Positions 1 through 9,046 of a stretch of DNA of 64,000 nucleotides are shown in pieces; the stretch's first letter is position 1, and the number at the start of each line of letters is the position of its first letter. The notes below the pieces were generated by a model. That model searched no databases. It was given only the letters and a program-made list of their open reading frames with translations, and had not been told where the DNA came from. The DNA comes from Flavobacterium sp. (GTDB lineage Bacteria; Bacteroidota; Bacteroidia; Flavobacteriales; Flavobacteriaceae): positions 1 through 64,000 of the forward strand of contig NZ_JAIXSL010000019.1 in NCBI RefSeq assembly GCF_027484705.1. The letters run 5' to 3'. Both the position numbers and the translations under genes were made by a program.

Positions 1-473
1 ATGTATTTACAATTGGAGCTAATGTTAGTTTAATTCCAAACGTTTCTGGCGGAACGGTGACAAGTTATAGTGTTTCACCTGCTTTGCCTTTGGGACTTAA
101 TTTCGACACAACAACCGGAGAAATCTTCGGAACGCCAACGGCAATTTCAAATGGAATTTATACTGTGACTGCAATGAATTCCGGCGGTTCAACTTCTTTT
201 GATGTGGAAATTACTGTGGACAATCCTTTAAACAACAATCAAAATGATTTTGAAAACATTACGGTTTATCCTAATCCATTCGAGGAAGTTATTCATATCA
301 ATGGCAACATTAATGGAGTTTCTTACCAAGTGTTCTCGATTGACGGAAAGCTGATTCAGAAAGATAAGCTTCTAAACAATGATATTGAATTCAGGGATTT
401 ACCGACAGGAGTTTATTTGTTACAGTTGTTTTATCAAGAAAAAGTTCAGACGTTGAAAATTATCAAACAATAA
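1..473 (+). CDS. T9SS type A sorting domain protein, C-terminal fragment
   Basis: This is the 3' end of a larger gene. The frame is open from the first bases (first full codon at position 3), so the true start lies outside the window. The visible part begins with an Ig-like 'putative Ig' segment (GLNFDTTTGEIFGTPT), common in secreted Bacteroidota proteins. It ends with a type IX secretion C-terminal domain of about 75 residues (YPNPFEEVIHI ... GVYLLQLF ... KIIKQ). Such domains direct export through T9SS and are removed at the cell surface. The catalytic or adhesive part of the protein is not visible, so no function is assigned. A bidirectional terminator follows. Confidence 0.85.
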   Translation, partial: VFTIGANVSLIPNVSGGTVTSYSVSPALPLGLNFDTTTGEIFGTPTAISNGIYTVTAMNSGGSTSFDVEITVDNPLNNNQNDFENITVYPNPFEEVIHINGNINGVSYQVFSIDGKLIQKDKLLNNDIEFRDLPTGVYLLQLFYQEKVQTLKIIKQ

Positions 474-498
474 ATAGATTGTAAAACTGTTTGAGCAT

Positions 499-529
499 AA
501 AAAAGGAGGAAATTATTTCCTCCTTTTTT
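499..529. terminator. Bidirectional intrinsic terminator
   Basis: A perfect 14-bp inverted repeat (AAAAAAGGAGGAAA at 499-512, TTTCCTCCTTTTTT at 516-529) has a 3-nt loop. A-runs on one side and T-runs on the other let it serve both the T9SS gene (plus) and rfbD (minus). Its right arm touches the rfbD stop codon. Confidence 0.8.
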
Positions 530-1376
530 ATATTTCATTCGTATACTGTTCTAAGGCAATATCCCAGTTTTTTATTGTTTGCTTAAATGTCTTTTCTATT
601 TTTGACTTATCTAAAACGCTGTATTCAGGGCGTTTGGCCGGCGTCGGATATTGAGCCGTTGTGATGGGTGATAAAGCTATTGAAACATGATTCACTTCGA
701 AAATCTTTTTGGCAAAGCCATACCAACTCGTGTTGCCTTGGTTGCTAAAATGATAAATTCCGTAATTTTTACTATTGCTTTTTATGATGGTCAGCAGCAT
801 TTTTGCCAAATCTACTGCGTGCGTTGGTGTTCCGATTTGGTCATCAACGACACTTAATGAACTTCTTTCCTGTGCCAGTCGTAGCATGGTTTTCATAAAA
901 TTATTGCCAAATTGGGAATAGAGCCATGAAGTTCTGATGATGAAATAGGTTTTCATGGTCTTGATTATGGCCAATTCTCCTTCGCGTTTGGTTTTTCCAT
1001 AAACACTCTGAGGATCGGCGGCATCCGTTTCTAGATAGGGCGTTTTTTTATTTCCGTCAAAAACAAAATCAGTAGAAATATGTAATAAAGTCGTATTGAA
1101 AAGTAGGCAAACTTCGGCCAGATTCTTGGCGCCATCAACATTAATCGATTGGGCTTTTTCAATTTCTGTTTCGGCTTTATCGGTAGCTGTATAAGCCGCA
1201 GCATTGATGCAAAAATCGGGTTTCAATGCTTTCCAAACCGATTTGATGTCTTCGATTTTAGCAATATCAAGTGCCGTTGAACCAAGAAAATGAAATTGTA
1301 TTTCGGGATAATCGGATGCAATATAATGCACCGCTTGCCCCAATTGGCCGTTGGCCCCTACAACTACGACTACCAT
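528..1376 (-). CDS. rfbD: dTDP-4-dehydrorhamnose reductase (RmlD/RfbD)
   Basis: This enzyme catalyses the last step of dTDP-L-rhamnose synthesis, the NAD(P)H-dependent reduction of dTDP-4-dehydro-L-rhamnose in the cytoplasm. The 282-residue product starts with a Rossmann motif (VGANGQLGQA). It carries the short-chain-reductase YxxxK pair in SVYGKTKREGE and the family-typical ISTDFVFDG and RTSWLYSQFG segments. Its length is normal for the family. It overlaps the 3' end of rfbC by 7 bp and is the last gene of the minus-strand run, ending in a strong terminator. Confidence 0.93.
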   Translation of the reverse strand: MVVVVVGANGQLGQAVHYIASDYPEIQFHFLGSTALDIAKIEDIKSVWKALKPDFCINAAAYTATDKAETEIEKAQSINVDGAKNLAEVCLLFNTTLLHISTDFVFDGNKKTPYLETDAADPQSVYGKTKREGELAIIKTMKTYFIIRTSWLYSQFGNNFMKTMLRLAQERSSLSVVDDQIGTPTHAVDLAKMLLTIIKSNSKNYGIYHFSNQGNTSWYGFAKKIFEVNHVSIALSPITTAQYPTPAKRPEYSVLDKSKIEKTFKQTIKNWDIALEQYTNEI

Positions 1377-1921
1377 GCGCTTCGTGCTTTTTCGAAAGTG
1401 GGCAGGATCGCGTCTTTTTCGGAAATGATGAGCTCGGCTTCATCAAACTGCCATTCGATGTTAAGTGTAGGATCATTATAGATGATGCCGCCTTCGGATT
1501 CCTTATTGTAAAAATTATCGCATTTGTAGAAAATGGTGGCCGTTTCGCTCAAAACCAAAAAACCATGTGCGAATCCTTTAGGAACAAAAAGTTGTTTCTG
1601 ATTTTCTGAGGAAAGTACGATGGTCAGATGCTGGCCGTAAGTTTCCGAATCTGGTCTGAGATCAACGGCTACATCGAGAATTTCACCCGACAAGACGCGT
1701 ATCAGCTTGGATTGGGCGTGCTCACCCACCTGATAATGCAATCCTCTTAGAACGCCTTTTGATGAAAAAGACTGGTTGTCCTGAACGAAATGAATGTGCT
1801 CACCTGTTTTTTCGTGAAAGGTTTTTTCATTAAAACTTTCCATAAAATAACCGCGATGATCATCAAAGATTTTAGGTTCTATGCAATAACAACCTTTTAA
1901 TGGGGTGGCAATAAAATTCAT
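1370..1921 (-). CDS. rfbC: dTDP-4-dehydrorhamnose 3,5-epimerase
   Basis: This enzyme epimerises C3 and C5 of the dTDP-4-keto-6-deoxyglucose intermediate in dTDP-rhamnose synthesis. The 183-residue product has the cupin-fold RmlC signature: FMESFNEKTF near the N-terminus, the catalytic-histidine region VLRGLHYQ, the PKGFAHGFLVLSE block and a C-terminal NDPTLNIEW. It lies 2 bp downstream of rfbA and overlaps rfbD, so the three are almost certainly translated from one message. Confidence 0.94.
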   Translation of the reverse strand: MNFIATPLKGCYCIEPKIFDDHRGYFMESFNEKTFHEKTGEHIHFVQDNQSFSSKGVLRGLHYQVGEHAQSKLIRVLSGEILDVAVDLRPDSETYGQHLTIVLSSENQKQLFVPKGFAHGFLVLSETATIFYKCDNFYNKESEGGIIYNDPTLNIEWQFDEAELIISEKDAILPTFEKARSAW

Positions 1922-1923
1922 GG

Positions 1924-2781
1924 TTATAAAATGCTTAACAAATGGGCTCCGTATCCGCTTTTGAGCAAAGGCTGGGCTAATGATTTTAATTGTGCGGCGT
2001 CAATGAATCCCATTTTAAATGCTGCTTCCTCAATCGATCCTATTTTCAATCCCTGACGCTCTTCAATCACCTGAACAAACTGCGAGGCCTGCATCAAAGA
2101 ATTAAACGTTCCGGTGTCGAGCCAAGCGGTGCCTCTGTCGAGTATGCTTACTTTGAGCTTTCCGCGTTTGAGGTATTCTTTATTGATGTCGGTGATTTCT
2201 AATTCGCCGCGGTGGCTTGGTTTGATATTGGCAGCAATTTCTACTACATCATTGTCATAAAAGTATATACCGGGAACCGCATAATTTGATTTGGGGTTTT
2301 CGGGTTTCTCTTCAATGGACAAAACATTGCCATCAGCATCAAAATCAACCACGCCGTAACGCTCCGGATCCTGCACATGGTAGGCATAAATGATTCCACC
2401 TGTAGGATTGTTATTCGCCAAAAGCAATTCCGACAAACCAGTACCGTAGAAAATATTATCGCCCAGTACCAAAGCTACTTTATCGTTTCCTATGAATTCC
2501 TTTCCAATGATGAATGCTTCCGCTAAACCATTCGGGTTTTCCTGAACAGCATATTCGAAACGGCAGCCTAACTTTTGCCCATCGCCTAATAATTGTCTGA
2601 ATAATGGTAAATCATGAGGCGTGGAAATAATCAATATTTCTTTGATGCCTGACCACAATAAAGTGGAAAGCGGATAATAAATCATCGGCTTGTCGTAAAT
2701 CGGCATGAGTTGCTTGCTTACGGCCAGTGTCAATGGATGCAATCTGGTGCCTGAACCGCCGGCTAAAATGATTCCTTTCAT
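1924..2781 (-). CDS. rfbA: Glucose-1-phosphate thymidylyltransferase
   Basis: This enzyme makes dTDP-glucose from dTTP and glucose-1-phosphate, the entry step to dTDP-rhamnose and other dTDP sugars. The 285-residue protein has the nucleotidyltransferase signature [11 protein letters not shown], then [17 protein letters not shown], the LGDNIFYG metal site and the [10 protein letters not shown] block. Its length is typical. It follows the Wzz-like gene by 4 bp and precedes rfbC by 2 bp. The 4,6-dehydratase gene rfbB, needed between the RfbA and RfbC steps, is not in the window. Confidence 0.95.
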   Translation of the reverse strand: MKGIILAGGSGTRLHPLTLAVSKQLMPIYDKPMIYYPLSTLLWSGIKEILIISTPHDLPLFRQLLGDGQKLGCRFEYAVQENPNGLAEAFIIGKEFIGNDKVALVLGDNIFYGTGLSELLLANNNPTGGIIYAYHVQDPERYGVVDFDADGNVLSIEEKPENPKSNYAVPGIYFYDNDVVEIAANIKPSHRGELEITDINKEYLKRGKLKVSILDRGTAWLDTGTFNSLMQASQFVQVIEERQGLKIGSIEEAAFKMGFIDAAQLKSLAQPLLKSGYGAHLLSIL

Positions 2782-2785
2782 GGGA

Positions 2786-3775
2786 TTATTTATTTTTTGC
2801 TGCTTGTGTTTTATAGAAACTGATAAATATAGACGCCAACAAATAAAGTCCGATAAACAGTATGGGCAGTATCAATTTCAGTTTGCCGTTTATAGATTTA
2901 GTATTGAGTAAATTGATGGTCGTGCTATTGGTTTTAATGATTTTATCGGTGCCGACCAAACCTAGTCGCAAGCCGCCGTTTTCTGAAATCAGTTCGTTTT
3001 TGGTCTGGATCACTGCATTCAATTGCGTATTTTCATTGTAATAGATCAGCTTGTCACTTTTCGCACTGGCTTCGGACTTACCATAATCGTTTAAAAAACC
3101 ATCAATTTGTGCGATGATCTCGTTATTTCTGAGAATTTTAGTTTCTGCATTTTTGATGTATACGCTTTTCATCTGCTCAAAATAAACACTATTGTTGAAA
3201 TAGGCCATCAACGGGTCTATGATTTCTTTCAGGTTTATGGGTTTGTTGGTGGTAAACGAAATTAAATGAAAGGCATAATTTTTACTGGTCATTTTTTCTT
3301 CAACAATCTTTTTCAAATCTCCGTCATCGGCCATTAATTTCAACAGCTCGAAATTGAGTACGTTGCGGTCCTTATCACCGGAGTTAATGAATTTATAGAT
3401 GTCAATCACCGGCGCAATGTCGATTTTTACTAGTTTTGACGGATTCTTGATTCCTATCGCTTTTAAGAAAACGGAGTCTCTCTGTTTTATTTTTGAGGTC
3501 AACAAGGCTACTTTGGCATACAAATAATCCGTACTTTCAAAATTGGGCTGAACAATAATCTCATGGTCATAAACTTTGTTGGTTTTGTCAAAATACATCC
3601 CCAAACCAACACCAATAACAAATAAAATCCCAAGAATGACAATGTGTTTTAAAACAAATTGAATGGCCTTAAAAATCATCGTGTTGATGCCTTGAAAAAA
3701 TTCTCCAATCTTAGCCGAAATTAAAAACAAATCGATTTGCTGATCGTCTGAATTCCTTTTTTCGTTTGTACTCAT
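2786..3775 (-). CDS. Wzz-like two-TM inner-membrane protein (putative polysaccharide chain-length regulator)
   Basis: The 329-residue protein has one membrane segment near residues 43-65 ([19 protein letters not shown]) and another close to the C-terminus ([17 protein letters not shown]). A hydrophilic, probably periplasmic domain of about 230 residues lies between them. This is the topology of Wzz/polysaccharide co-polymerases, and the link to dTDP-rhamnose genes fits that role. The usual proline-rich motif beside TM2 is not obvious, so the assignment rests mainly on topology and context. It lies 10 bp downstream of the 563-residue gene and 4 bp upstream of rfbA. Confidence 0.6.
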   Translation of the reverse strand: MSTNEKRNSDDQQIDLFLISAKIGEFFQGINTMIFKAIQFVLKHIVILGILFVIGVGLGMYFDKTNKVYDHEIIVQPNFESTDYLYAKVALLTSKIKQRDSVFLKAIGIKNPSKLVKIDIAPVIDIYKFINSGDKDRNVLNFELLKLMADDGDLKKIVEEKMTSKNYAFHLISFTTNKPINLKEIIDPLMAYFNNSVYFEQMKSVYIKNAETKILRNNEIIAQIDGFLNDYGKSEASAKSDKLIYYNENTQLNAVIQTKNELISENGGLRLGLVGTDKIIKTNSTTINLLNTKSINGKLKLILPILFIGLYLLASIFISFYKTQAAKNK

Positions 3776-3785
3776 AATGTAGCGT

Positions 3786-5477
3786 TTATTTTATGTTGAA
3801 TATTTGCTCTAATATTTTTATCGTAATGAGATAAGTGGGTTTCACACCTGTGGTTCCCAATCCGCCTGAAGCCAAAGTGCTTCCGGTTTCTAACGGATTA
3901 TCCGAAGCGTAATAGGCATAACGCACTTTCACATCAGGATTGATGCTTTTTCTGATTTTCGATGCCGATTGAATCGCTTTCTGATAGTAAGCGCCTTCCA
4001 TTTCCAGACCAATCACGCCCCAGGTGGAATCATGGAAAAATTTCAACAAATCCTTATTCTGCAATGAAGTTCCCAAAACGGTAACCATCGGCCCGGCAAA
4101 AACTGGAATGCCGTTGCCGTCGAGCATCGCTGCAGTCAATTCGTTCACAAAAGGATAATTGTCACCAGTTCCTTCGTTAATGTGCGCCGAAGGAATCATG
4201 ATATCGCCTTTTCCACCTTGCAAAATCCCGGCTTTTCCCATGATCGAAACCGATTCGACGTTGAGAAATACTTTCTTGATTTTGGTTTCCTGATAAGGTT
4301 TTAATAATTCATCGATGGTTTCATACGCCTGTTCTCCAAACGCATAATCCATCACAATGATTACTGGTGGTTGTGCGTCGATTTTAGCATTTGGGAACGA
4401 TGATTTTTTCCAGTCGATTTTAGCGGTATCGAAAATCTGCACATCGATGTTGGTTCCCGAAGTATCCGGAAGCGAAATCATTCCGTGCTGATGGGCAAAA
4501 GCCGTCACCTTATCGCGAACCTCGTGTGCACCGGATTTGCTGAGTTCTTCGTAAATAAAGAAATCCGATTGGTCTTTGAATTTGGTTTTGAGCACATGCG
4601 TCGCGAAAATCGAATTCATCACGCTGTGCATGTTCGCGCTGATGATATGAATCGGGCGGTCTAAAAGTCCGTTTTGCATCAGCACATCTTTGATGTTGTT
4701 CGCCCAGATTTCTCCGTGGATGTGGTGCCCCAAACGTTCCCTTAAAATCGGGCTGAACGTGATGGTTCTTTTGGTGCTGTCCATGACTTCCTCAAGCGCC
4801 AGTTTTCCTAACCAATAAATGACATGCAGGAAACGGTCTGGTTTTTCGGCAATTCCGAACGCATCGTAAATATCCAATACTTCGGCAAAGGTTCTTCCGA
4901 GAATGTTAGCGGTATGCGAAATGGTTTTTTCTTTCTCTTCGAGCGTCAGTTTTTTATTCTGTAGCACGGCTTGTTCCAGTTTAAGCCAATCGCGTGTCAC
5001 TTCGCCGCTTTCGTCAATGAGAATACGGTCTTTGATTTTATGTGATTCAATGAAAATAAACGTCAGGTGCGTCAGGATATCATAAATGTCCGAACGTCCG
5101 CGGGTGATTTCAACATTCATTTGCTCCTCATCGATGCGGTAACAATTTCTTCTTCTTTTGGGCGGAATGATGGCTTTGAAATGCGATTTCGAATAGCCTT
5201 CATCCGAAGTCAGGTTGATGAAACGGCATTGCTCAATTCCAATCGGCAGCCTTTCGATAACATATAAAAGTCCGCTAAGTTCTACTTTTTCTTCAGCAAT
5301 AGTTCCGTAAATTTCCGGACGAAGCGACAACAATGCCTCGCGCAAAGTTTCTCCTGAGACGCCCATCGGTTTGTAGAAGCCTCGGTTGAACAAATGGCGC
5401 ATGGTGATGTACAGTTTCTCAACAGCGCTTGAAGATTCCTGTGCTCTTGATCGTACGATATTTTTAATTTCTTTCAT
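3786..5477 (-). CDS. DUF6909-like protein with nucleoside-phosphorylase-like C-terminal half
   Basis: This 563-residue cytoplasmic protein has no signal peptide or membrane segment. I believe it belongs to the Bacteroidota family DUF6909 (from memory, not searched). The N-terminal half is unrecognised. The C-terminal half (about 370-563) reads like a nucleoside phosphorylase or nucleosidase: a Gly-rich GILQGGKGDIMIPSA segment, then VIGLEMEGAYYQKAI, which resembles the ME-motif of the MTAN/AMP-nucleosidase fold, and a late SDNPL. The substrate is unknown. It heads the run that continues into the Wzz-like and rfb genes with a 10-bp gap. No clear TAnnTTTG element was found in its 127-bp upstream region. 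Confidence 0.55.
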   Translation of the reverse strand: MKEIKNIVRSRAQESSSAVEKLYITMRHLFNRGFYKPMGVSGETLREALLSLRPEIYGTIAEEKVELSGLLYVIERLPIGIEQCRFINLTSDEGYSKSHFKAIIPPKRRRNCYRIDEEQMNVEITRGRSDIYDILTHLTFIFIESHKIKDRILIDESGEVTRDWLKLEQAVLQNKKLTLEEKEKTISHTANILGRTFAEVLDIYDAFGIAEKPDRFLHVIYWLGKLALEEVMDSTKRTITFSPILRERLGHHIHGEIWANNIKDVLMQNGLLDRPIHIISANMHSVMNSIFATHVLKTKFKDQSDFFIYEELSKSGAHEVRDKVTAFAHQHGMISLPDTSGTNIDVQIFDTAKIDWKKSSFPNAKIDAQPPVIIVMDYAFGEQAYETIDELLKPYQETKIKKVFLNVESVSIMGKAGILQGGKGDIMIPSAHINEGTGDNYPFVNELTAAMLDGNGIPVFAGPMVTVLGTSLQNKDLLKFFHDSTWGVIGLEMEGAYYQKAIQSASKIRKSINPDVKVRYAYYASDNPLETGSTLASGGLGTTGVKPTYLITIKILEQIFNIK

Positions 5478-5604
5478 TAAGGTATATATTTTTTAATCTT
5501 TTGATGTCCATTTTCGGCCGTCTCTTTTCCTTATATTTCAATTTTCGACCGCGTAATTTACATTATTGTTATTTATTAACCGGCAAATGTAAGGTTTTTA
5601 TCTT

Positions 5605-6486
5605 TTAGTTGGTTAGCATCAGACGGATTACCGGTTCATAGACCATCATTTTATCGGTTGCATTATCGGCATTGCGCTGGGTTTTTTTGATCCATTTTCC
5701 GCCTGAATACGCAAAGGTAAAATCTCTTTCGATCGCGGCATAAAGCACAAAAGGATAATACGTTATTTTGGTTTGGGTTTGTTGTGTGTTCGGATTGATG
5801 ATGGTTTTTTCTACCTTGTTCTTTTCAATAATCAGTTTTTCAAAGCCGACGAAAATGCCATCTTTGGGCATTCTTAGATTGAATTTGGTCACACTGAATT
5901 TCGTTCGTTTTTCGCCTTTGCTTACCGAGACGATAAAATCTTTCGCCAGCAATTCTTCGCCCGGAAAACCACTGGCGCCGACGCTGTAAAAATGAATTTT
6001 AAAAGTAGCGTCATCAATCTGGCTGTCGGTTGAAATGATGACTTGTTTGATGAATTTTGTTTTTTTGTAAGAAGGAAAGTATGGGAAAAACTTTGTGTCG
6101 ATTCTCGGTCCGTTGTCAAAAGCCTGGAAAATCTGATTGTCCGTTTCGCCGATTTCTTTCTCGCGGGTTTCAAATCGTTTTGAGATGGTCACCTCATCGA
6201 GTTGGTAAGCCATTGGTTTTAAATAGACTTCAGCAGTTTTTGCCAAGCCCACTTTTTTCTTTTCGAAACCCAAAGCTGAAAAAATCAGGTTTTTGCTTTG
6301 CTCTGAAACGTGTATTTTGAACGCGCCGTTTTCTTCAGAAGTCGCGCCTAGATTTTCGTTCTCCACCGAAATGTTGACGAACGGAATCGGTTGTTTGGTG
6401 ATGCTGTCTTTGACGACGCCTTTGATTTGCGCTGAAACAGAAATACAGATCAAAAAAGTTAATAATACATTTAAGTTTTGTTTCAT
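5605..6486 (-). CDS. Secreted CarboxypepD_reg-like domain protein
   Basis: The 293-residue product has a signal peptide (residues 1-19, ending VSA-Q). A CarboxypepD_reg-like beta-sandwich follows at about 20-95: IKGVVKDSITKQPIPFVNI, then GATSEENGAF. This domain is typical of exported Bacteroidota proteins and TonB-receptor plugs. The remaining 200 residues are not a TonB barrel and are unrecognised. It is the last gene of the operon with the GH3 and M23 genes, only 1 bp after GH3. It probably resides in the periplasm or outer membrane. Confidence 0.75.
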   Translation of the reverse strand: MKQNLNVLLTFLICISVSAQIKGVVKDSITKQPIPFVNISVENENLGATSEENGAFKIHVSEQSKNLIFSALGFEKKKVGLAKTAEVYLKPMAYQLDEVTISKRFETREKEIGETDNQIFQAFDNGPRIDTKFFPYFPSYKKTKFIKQVIISTDSQIDDATFKIHFYSVGASGFPGEELLAKDFIVSVSKGEKRTKFSVTKFNLRMPKDGIFVGFEKLIIEKNKVEKTIINPNTQQTQTKITYYPFVLYAAIERDFTFAYSGGKWIKKTQRNADNATDKMMVYEPVIRLMLTN

Positions 6487-6487
6487 T

Positions 6488-7978
6488 TTAATGGGAGGTT
6501 TTCAACACATTGACGATATTTCTATCATTACTCAAACGCGGAATCTTATTCTGTCCGCCGAGTTTTCCGATCGATTTCATATAATCCTGAAAGCCGTTTT
6601 TGGCTACAGGCGTGACAACCAAACGCCGCAATACTTTACCGACAATCAGGTCGTCGTAATAGACATTCTGTTTTCGCATCGATGCCTCAATCGCTTCGGC
6701 GAAAATATTTAAGTCCGCTGGTGCATTTTCAAACTCGATGAACCATTCGTGGTAAGGCAAACCTTCTGTTGGTGTGATTTGAGGCGCCACAGTAAATTCA
6801 TTGATTCGAATTTCGGTTCCCAGAATCGCTTCCTGTAAAGCCTGCTCGACTTCTTTGCCGATGACATGTTCGCCAAAAGCCGAAATGTAATGTTTGATCC
6901 TTCCCGAAACAATCACGCGGTATGGTTTTGTGGAAGTGAACTGAATCGTGTCGCCAATATTGTAACCCCAAAGTCCGGCGTTGGTTGAAATGATTAAGAC
7001 GTAATTCACGCCAATTTCAACTTCGCCAATCGTATAGCGTTTTGGGCTTTCGGTGAAGAATTCCTCAGATTTGATGAACTCATAAAAAATCCCCGAGTTC
7101 AAAAGCAATAACATTCCTTTTTCTTTTTGGGAATCCTGGTACGCGAAAAAACCTTCAGAAGCCGGAAACAATTCAATGCTGTCGACTTTTCTGCCAATCA
7201 GGTTTTCAAATTTTGCGCGGTACGGTTCGTAATTCACGCCGCCGTAAATAAACAAATTGAAATTTTTGAAAATGTCACCAACCGACTTTCCTGCTTTCTG
7301 CTGTAGCTTTTCAAAATACATCTGCACCCATGAAGGAATTCCCGAAATCACGGTCATGTGCTCAGAATAAGTTTCTTCAACAATCGCATCGACTTTGGTT
7401 TCCCAATCTTCAATGCAATTCGTTTCCCAAGATGGCATGCGATTTTTCTGTAAATATTTAGGAACAAAATGCGCTACGATTCCGGACAACCTTCCGAGTT
7501 TGATGCCGTTTTTTTCTTCGAGCATCGGGCTTCCTTGCAGGAAAATCATTTTGCCATCGACAAAATCCGCTTTTCCGGTTTCGTGTATGTAATGCAAAAT
7601 CGCATCGCGCGCCGCTTCGATATGAAAAGGCATCGATTCTTTCGTTAGTGGAATGTATTTCGCGCCAGAAGTCGTTCCTGAAGTTTTCGCAAAATACAAC
7701 GGTTTTTCTGGCCAAAGAATGTCCTCTTCGCCTTTCACGACAAGATCGACGTAGCTTTTCAAGGCTTCATAATCGCGAATCGGAACGTGTTTGGAAAAAT
7801 CTTCATAAGTATGAATCTCAGCAAAATGATGGTCAATACCGAACTTGGTGTTTTTCGCTTGTTGGATCAAATCCTTAAAAACCTGCTGCTGCGTTTCAAT
7901 GGGATGGTTCGCCCAACGTTGCGTCTTGTTGACGATGTATCGGGCAAATAATCTAGCGGCGAAAGTTTTTACAGACAT
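6488..7978 (-). CDS. GH3 auxin-responsive-promoter family acyl-amide ligase
   Basis: This 496-residue protein matches the GH3 family, adenylate-forming enzymes that in plants conjugate amino acids to jasmonate or auxin. The adenylate-forming loop TSGTTSGAK is at about 99-107. Further family features are LFPASEGFFAYQ, the GEVEIGVNYVLIISTNAGLWGYNIGD stretch (positions about 320-345) and SAFGEHV toward the C-terminal domain. There is no signal peptide. Bacterial GH3 members are widespread in Bacteroidota, but their substrates are unknown to me. It sits 6 bp after the M23 peptidase gene and 1 bp before the CarboxypepD_reg gene. Confidence 0.88.
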   Translation of the reverse strand: MSVKTFAARLFARYIVNKTQRWANHPIETQQQVFKDLIQQAKNTKFGIDHHFAEIHTYEDFSKHVPIRDYEALKSYVDLVVKGEEDILWPEKPLYFAKTSGTTSGAKYIPLTKESMPFHIEAARDAILHYIHETGKADFVDGKMIFLQGSPMLEEKNGIKLGRLSGIVAHFVPKYLQKNRMPSWETNCIEDWETKVDAIVEETYSEHMTVISGIPSWVQMYFEKLQQKAGKSVGDIFKNFNLFIYGGVNYEPYRAKFENLIGRKVDSIELFPASEGFFAYQDSQKEKGMLLLLNSGIFYEFIKSEEFFTESPKRYTIGEVEIGVNYVLIISTNAGLWGYNIGDTIQFTSTKPYRVIVSGRIKHYISAFGEHVIGKEVEQALQEAILGTEIRINEFTVAPQITPTEGLPYHEWFIEFENAPADLNIFAEAIEASMRKQNVYYDDLIVGKVLRRLVVTPVAKNGFQDYMKSIGKLGGQNKIPRLSNDRNIVNVLKTSH

Positions 7979-7984
7979 AGTCGA

Positions 7985-8854
7985 TTATTCAAATTCGATG
8001 AATTGCGTCGGATCGATCGCGTAGCCGTCTTTCCAGAGTTCGAAATGCAAATGCACACCGGTTGATTCTTGTCCTGTTGAACCTGCCAGCGCAATGACTT
8101 CGCCAGTTCGCACGACATCACCTTGGTCTTTGGTTAAAGAAGCGGCGTGTTTGTATACTGAAATAAACCCATTGTTGTGGCGTATGATAATGACGTTTCC
8201 GGTTGAAGGCGTCCAGTCGGCAAAAATGACCGTTCCGTTTAAGATGGCTTTGATTGGCGTGTTTTTCGCGAGCGCGACATCGACGGCATAATGCTTATTT
8301 TTTGAACTGAACTTTTCGGTAATTGATCCTTTCGCTGGCGGAAAAAGTACTACACTTACTTTCGATTGCGCTTTTTCGAAAAGGTTGTATTTGTCTTCAT
8401 GCGCGACTTCTTCGCGGAGTTTTAAATCAGCTTCGGAAGGCTTCGTTACTTCGCTATCATTGGTTTCCACTTTAGTGGCATAAATCGAATCTTTGCTGTA
8501 TTTGGCAAATTCAAGATCGCCCGTGAGCACTTTTTTAATGGAAGCGATGTAAGCTTCGTTTTTCTTCACGGCATTCGTGAGCGAATCTGACTTCAAAGCC
8601 AATTCCGTAGCGTCTCTTTTAAGTTTGTCCGAAGCGTAACCCGGAATAAATTCCCGCAGCGGCGTAAAGGCAATGATGAAAGTCGTCATCGTGATGATCA
8701 AAACCGTGCCGACCGTAGCGACCACAAACACATTCATCAAGGTCAGCCTTAAAGAAAAAATCTCCTCGAACGACTCTTCGTTGAGGATCACCAAACGGTT
8801 TTTGGTGAATAATTTTTTCTTGATCAGCTGGCGTTTGAGCCTTTTCTTGGTCAT
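7985..8854 (-). CDS. M23 family membrane-anchored peptidoglycan endopeptidase
   Basis: The 289-residue protein has a basic cytoplasmic N-terminus, one TM segment (about 38-63) and a periplasmic linker. The C-terminal LytM/M23 domain has zinc ligands HYAVD (188-192, HxxxD) and HLHFE (268-272, HxH), so the active site looks intact. Such enzymes cut peptide cross-links in peptidoglycan or activate amidases. It is the first gene of the operon. A TATATTTG element 17 nt upstream supports the chosen start. Confidence 0.9.
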   Translation of the reverse strand: MTKKRLKRQLIKKKLFTKNRLVILNEESFEEIFSLRLTLMNVFVVATVGTVLIITMTTFIIAFTPLREFIPGYASDKLKRDATELALKSDSLTNAVKKNEAYIASIKKVLTGDLEFAKYSKDSIYATKVETNDSEVTKPSEADLKLREEVAHEDKYNLFEKAQSKVSVVLFPPAKGSITEKFSSKNKHYAVDVALAKNTPIKAILNGTVIFADWTPSTGNVIIIRHNNGFISVYKHAASLTKDQGDVVRTGEVIALAGSTGQESTGVHLHFELWKDGYAIDPTQFIEFE

Positions 8855-8871
8855 GCTTTCAGTTTAGGATA

Positions 8872-8879
8872 CAAATATA
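8872..8879 (-). promoter_or_regulatory. -7 promoter element for the M23-GH3-CarboxypepD operon
   Basis: TATATTTG on the minus strand matches the Bacteroidota TAnnTTTG consensus exactly and ends 17 nt before the M23 ATG. No clear TTG -33 box is visible. Confidence 0.5.
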
Positions 8880-8993
8880 GAAATTATGTTAGTGTAGCCT
8901 TAGGGTTTGCGGAGTAAAATAGCTCCGGAACATTAACGCAGCCAAATCATAAATATTTGCCAAGGAATGAAAACAATTGTGATATTTTCTATT

Positions 8994-9001
8994 TATCTTT
9001 G
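8994..9001 (+). promoter_or_regulatory. -7 promoter element for tatA
   Basis: TATCTTTG is an exact TAnnTTTG match 45 nt upstream of the tatA ATG. A TTG lies 14 nt further upstream, closer than the usual spacing. The element argues against the in-frame ATG at 8957, which lies upstream of it. Confidence 0.5.
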
Positions 9002-9046
9002 CCCCGATATTATTACCAATTTGCTTCGGCAACAAATTATTACATC

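Noticed and set aside
8957..9046. Longer N-terminus for TatA
   Set aside because: It would start upstream of the TATCTTTG promoter element and add 30 residues not expected in TatA.
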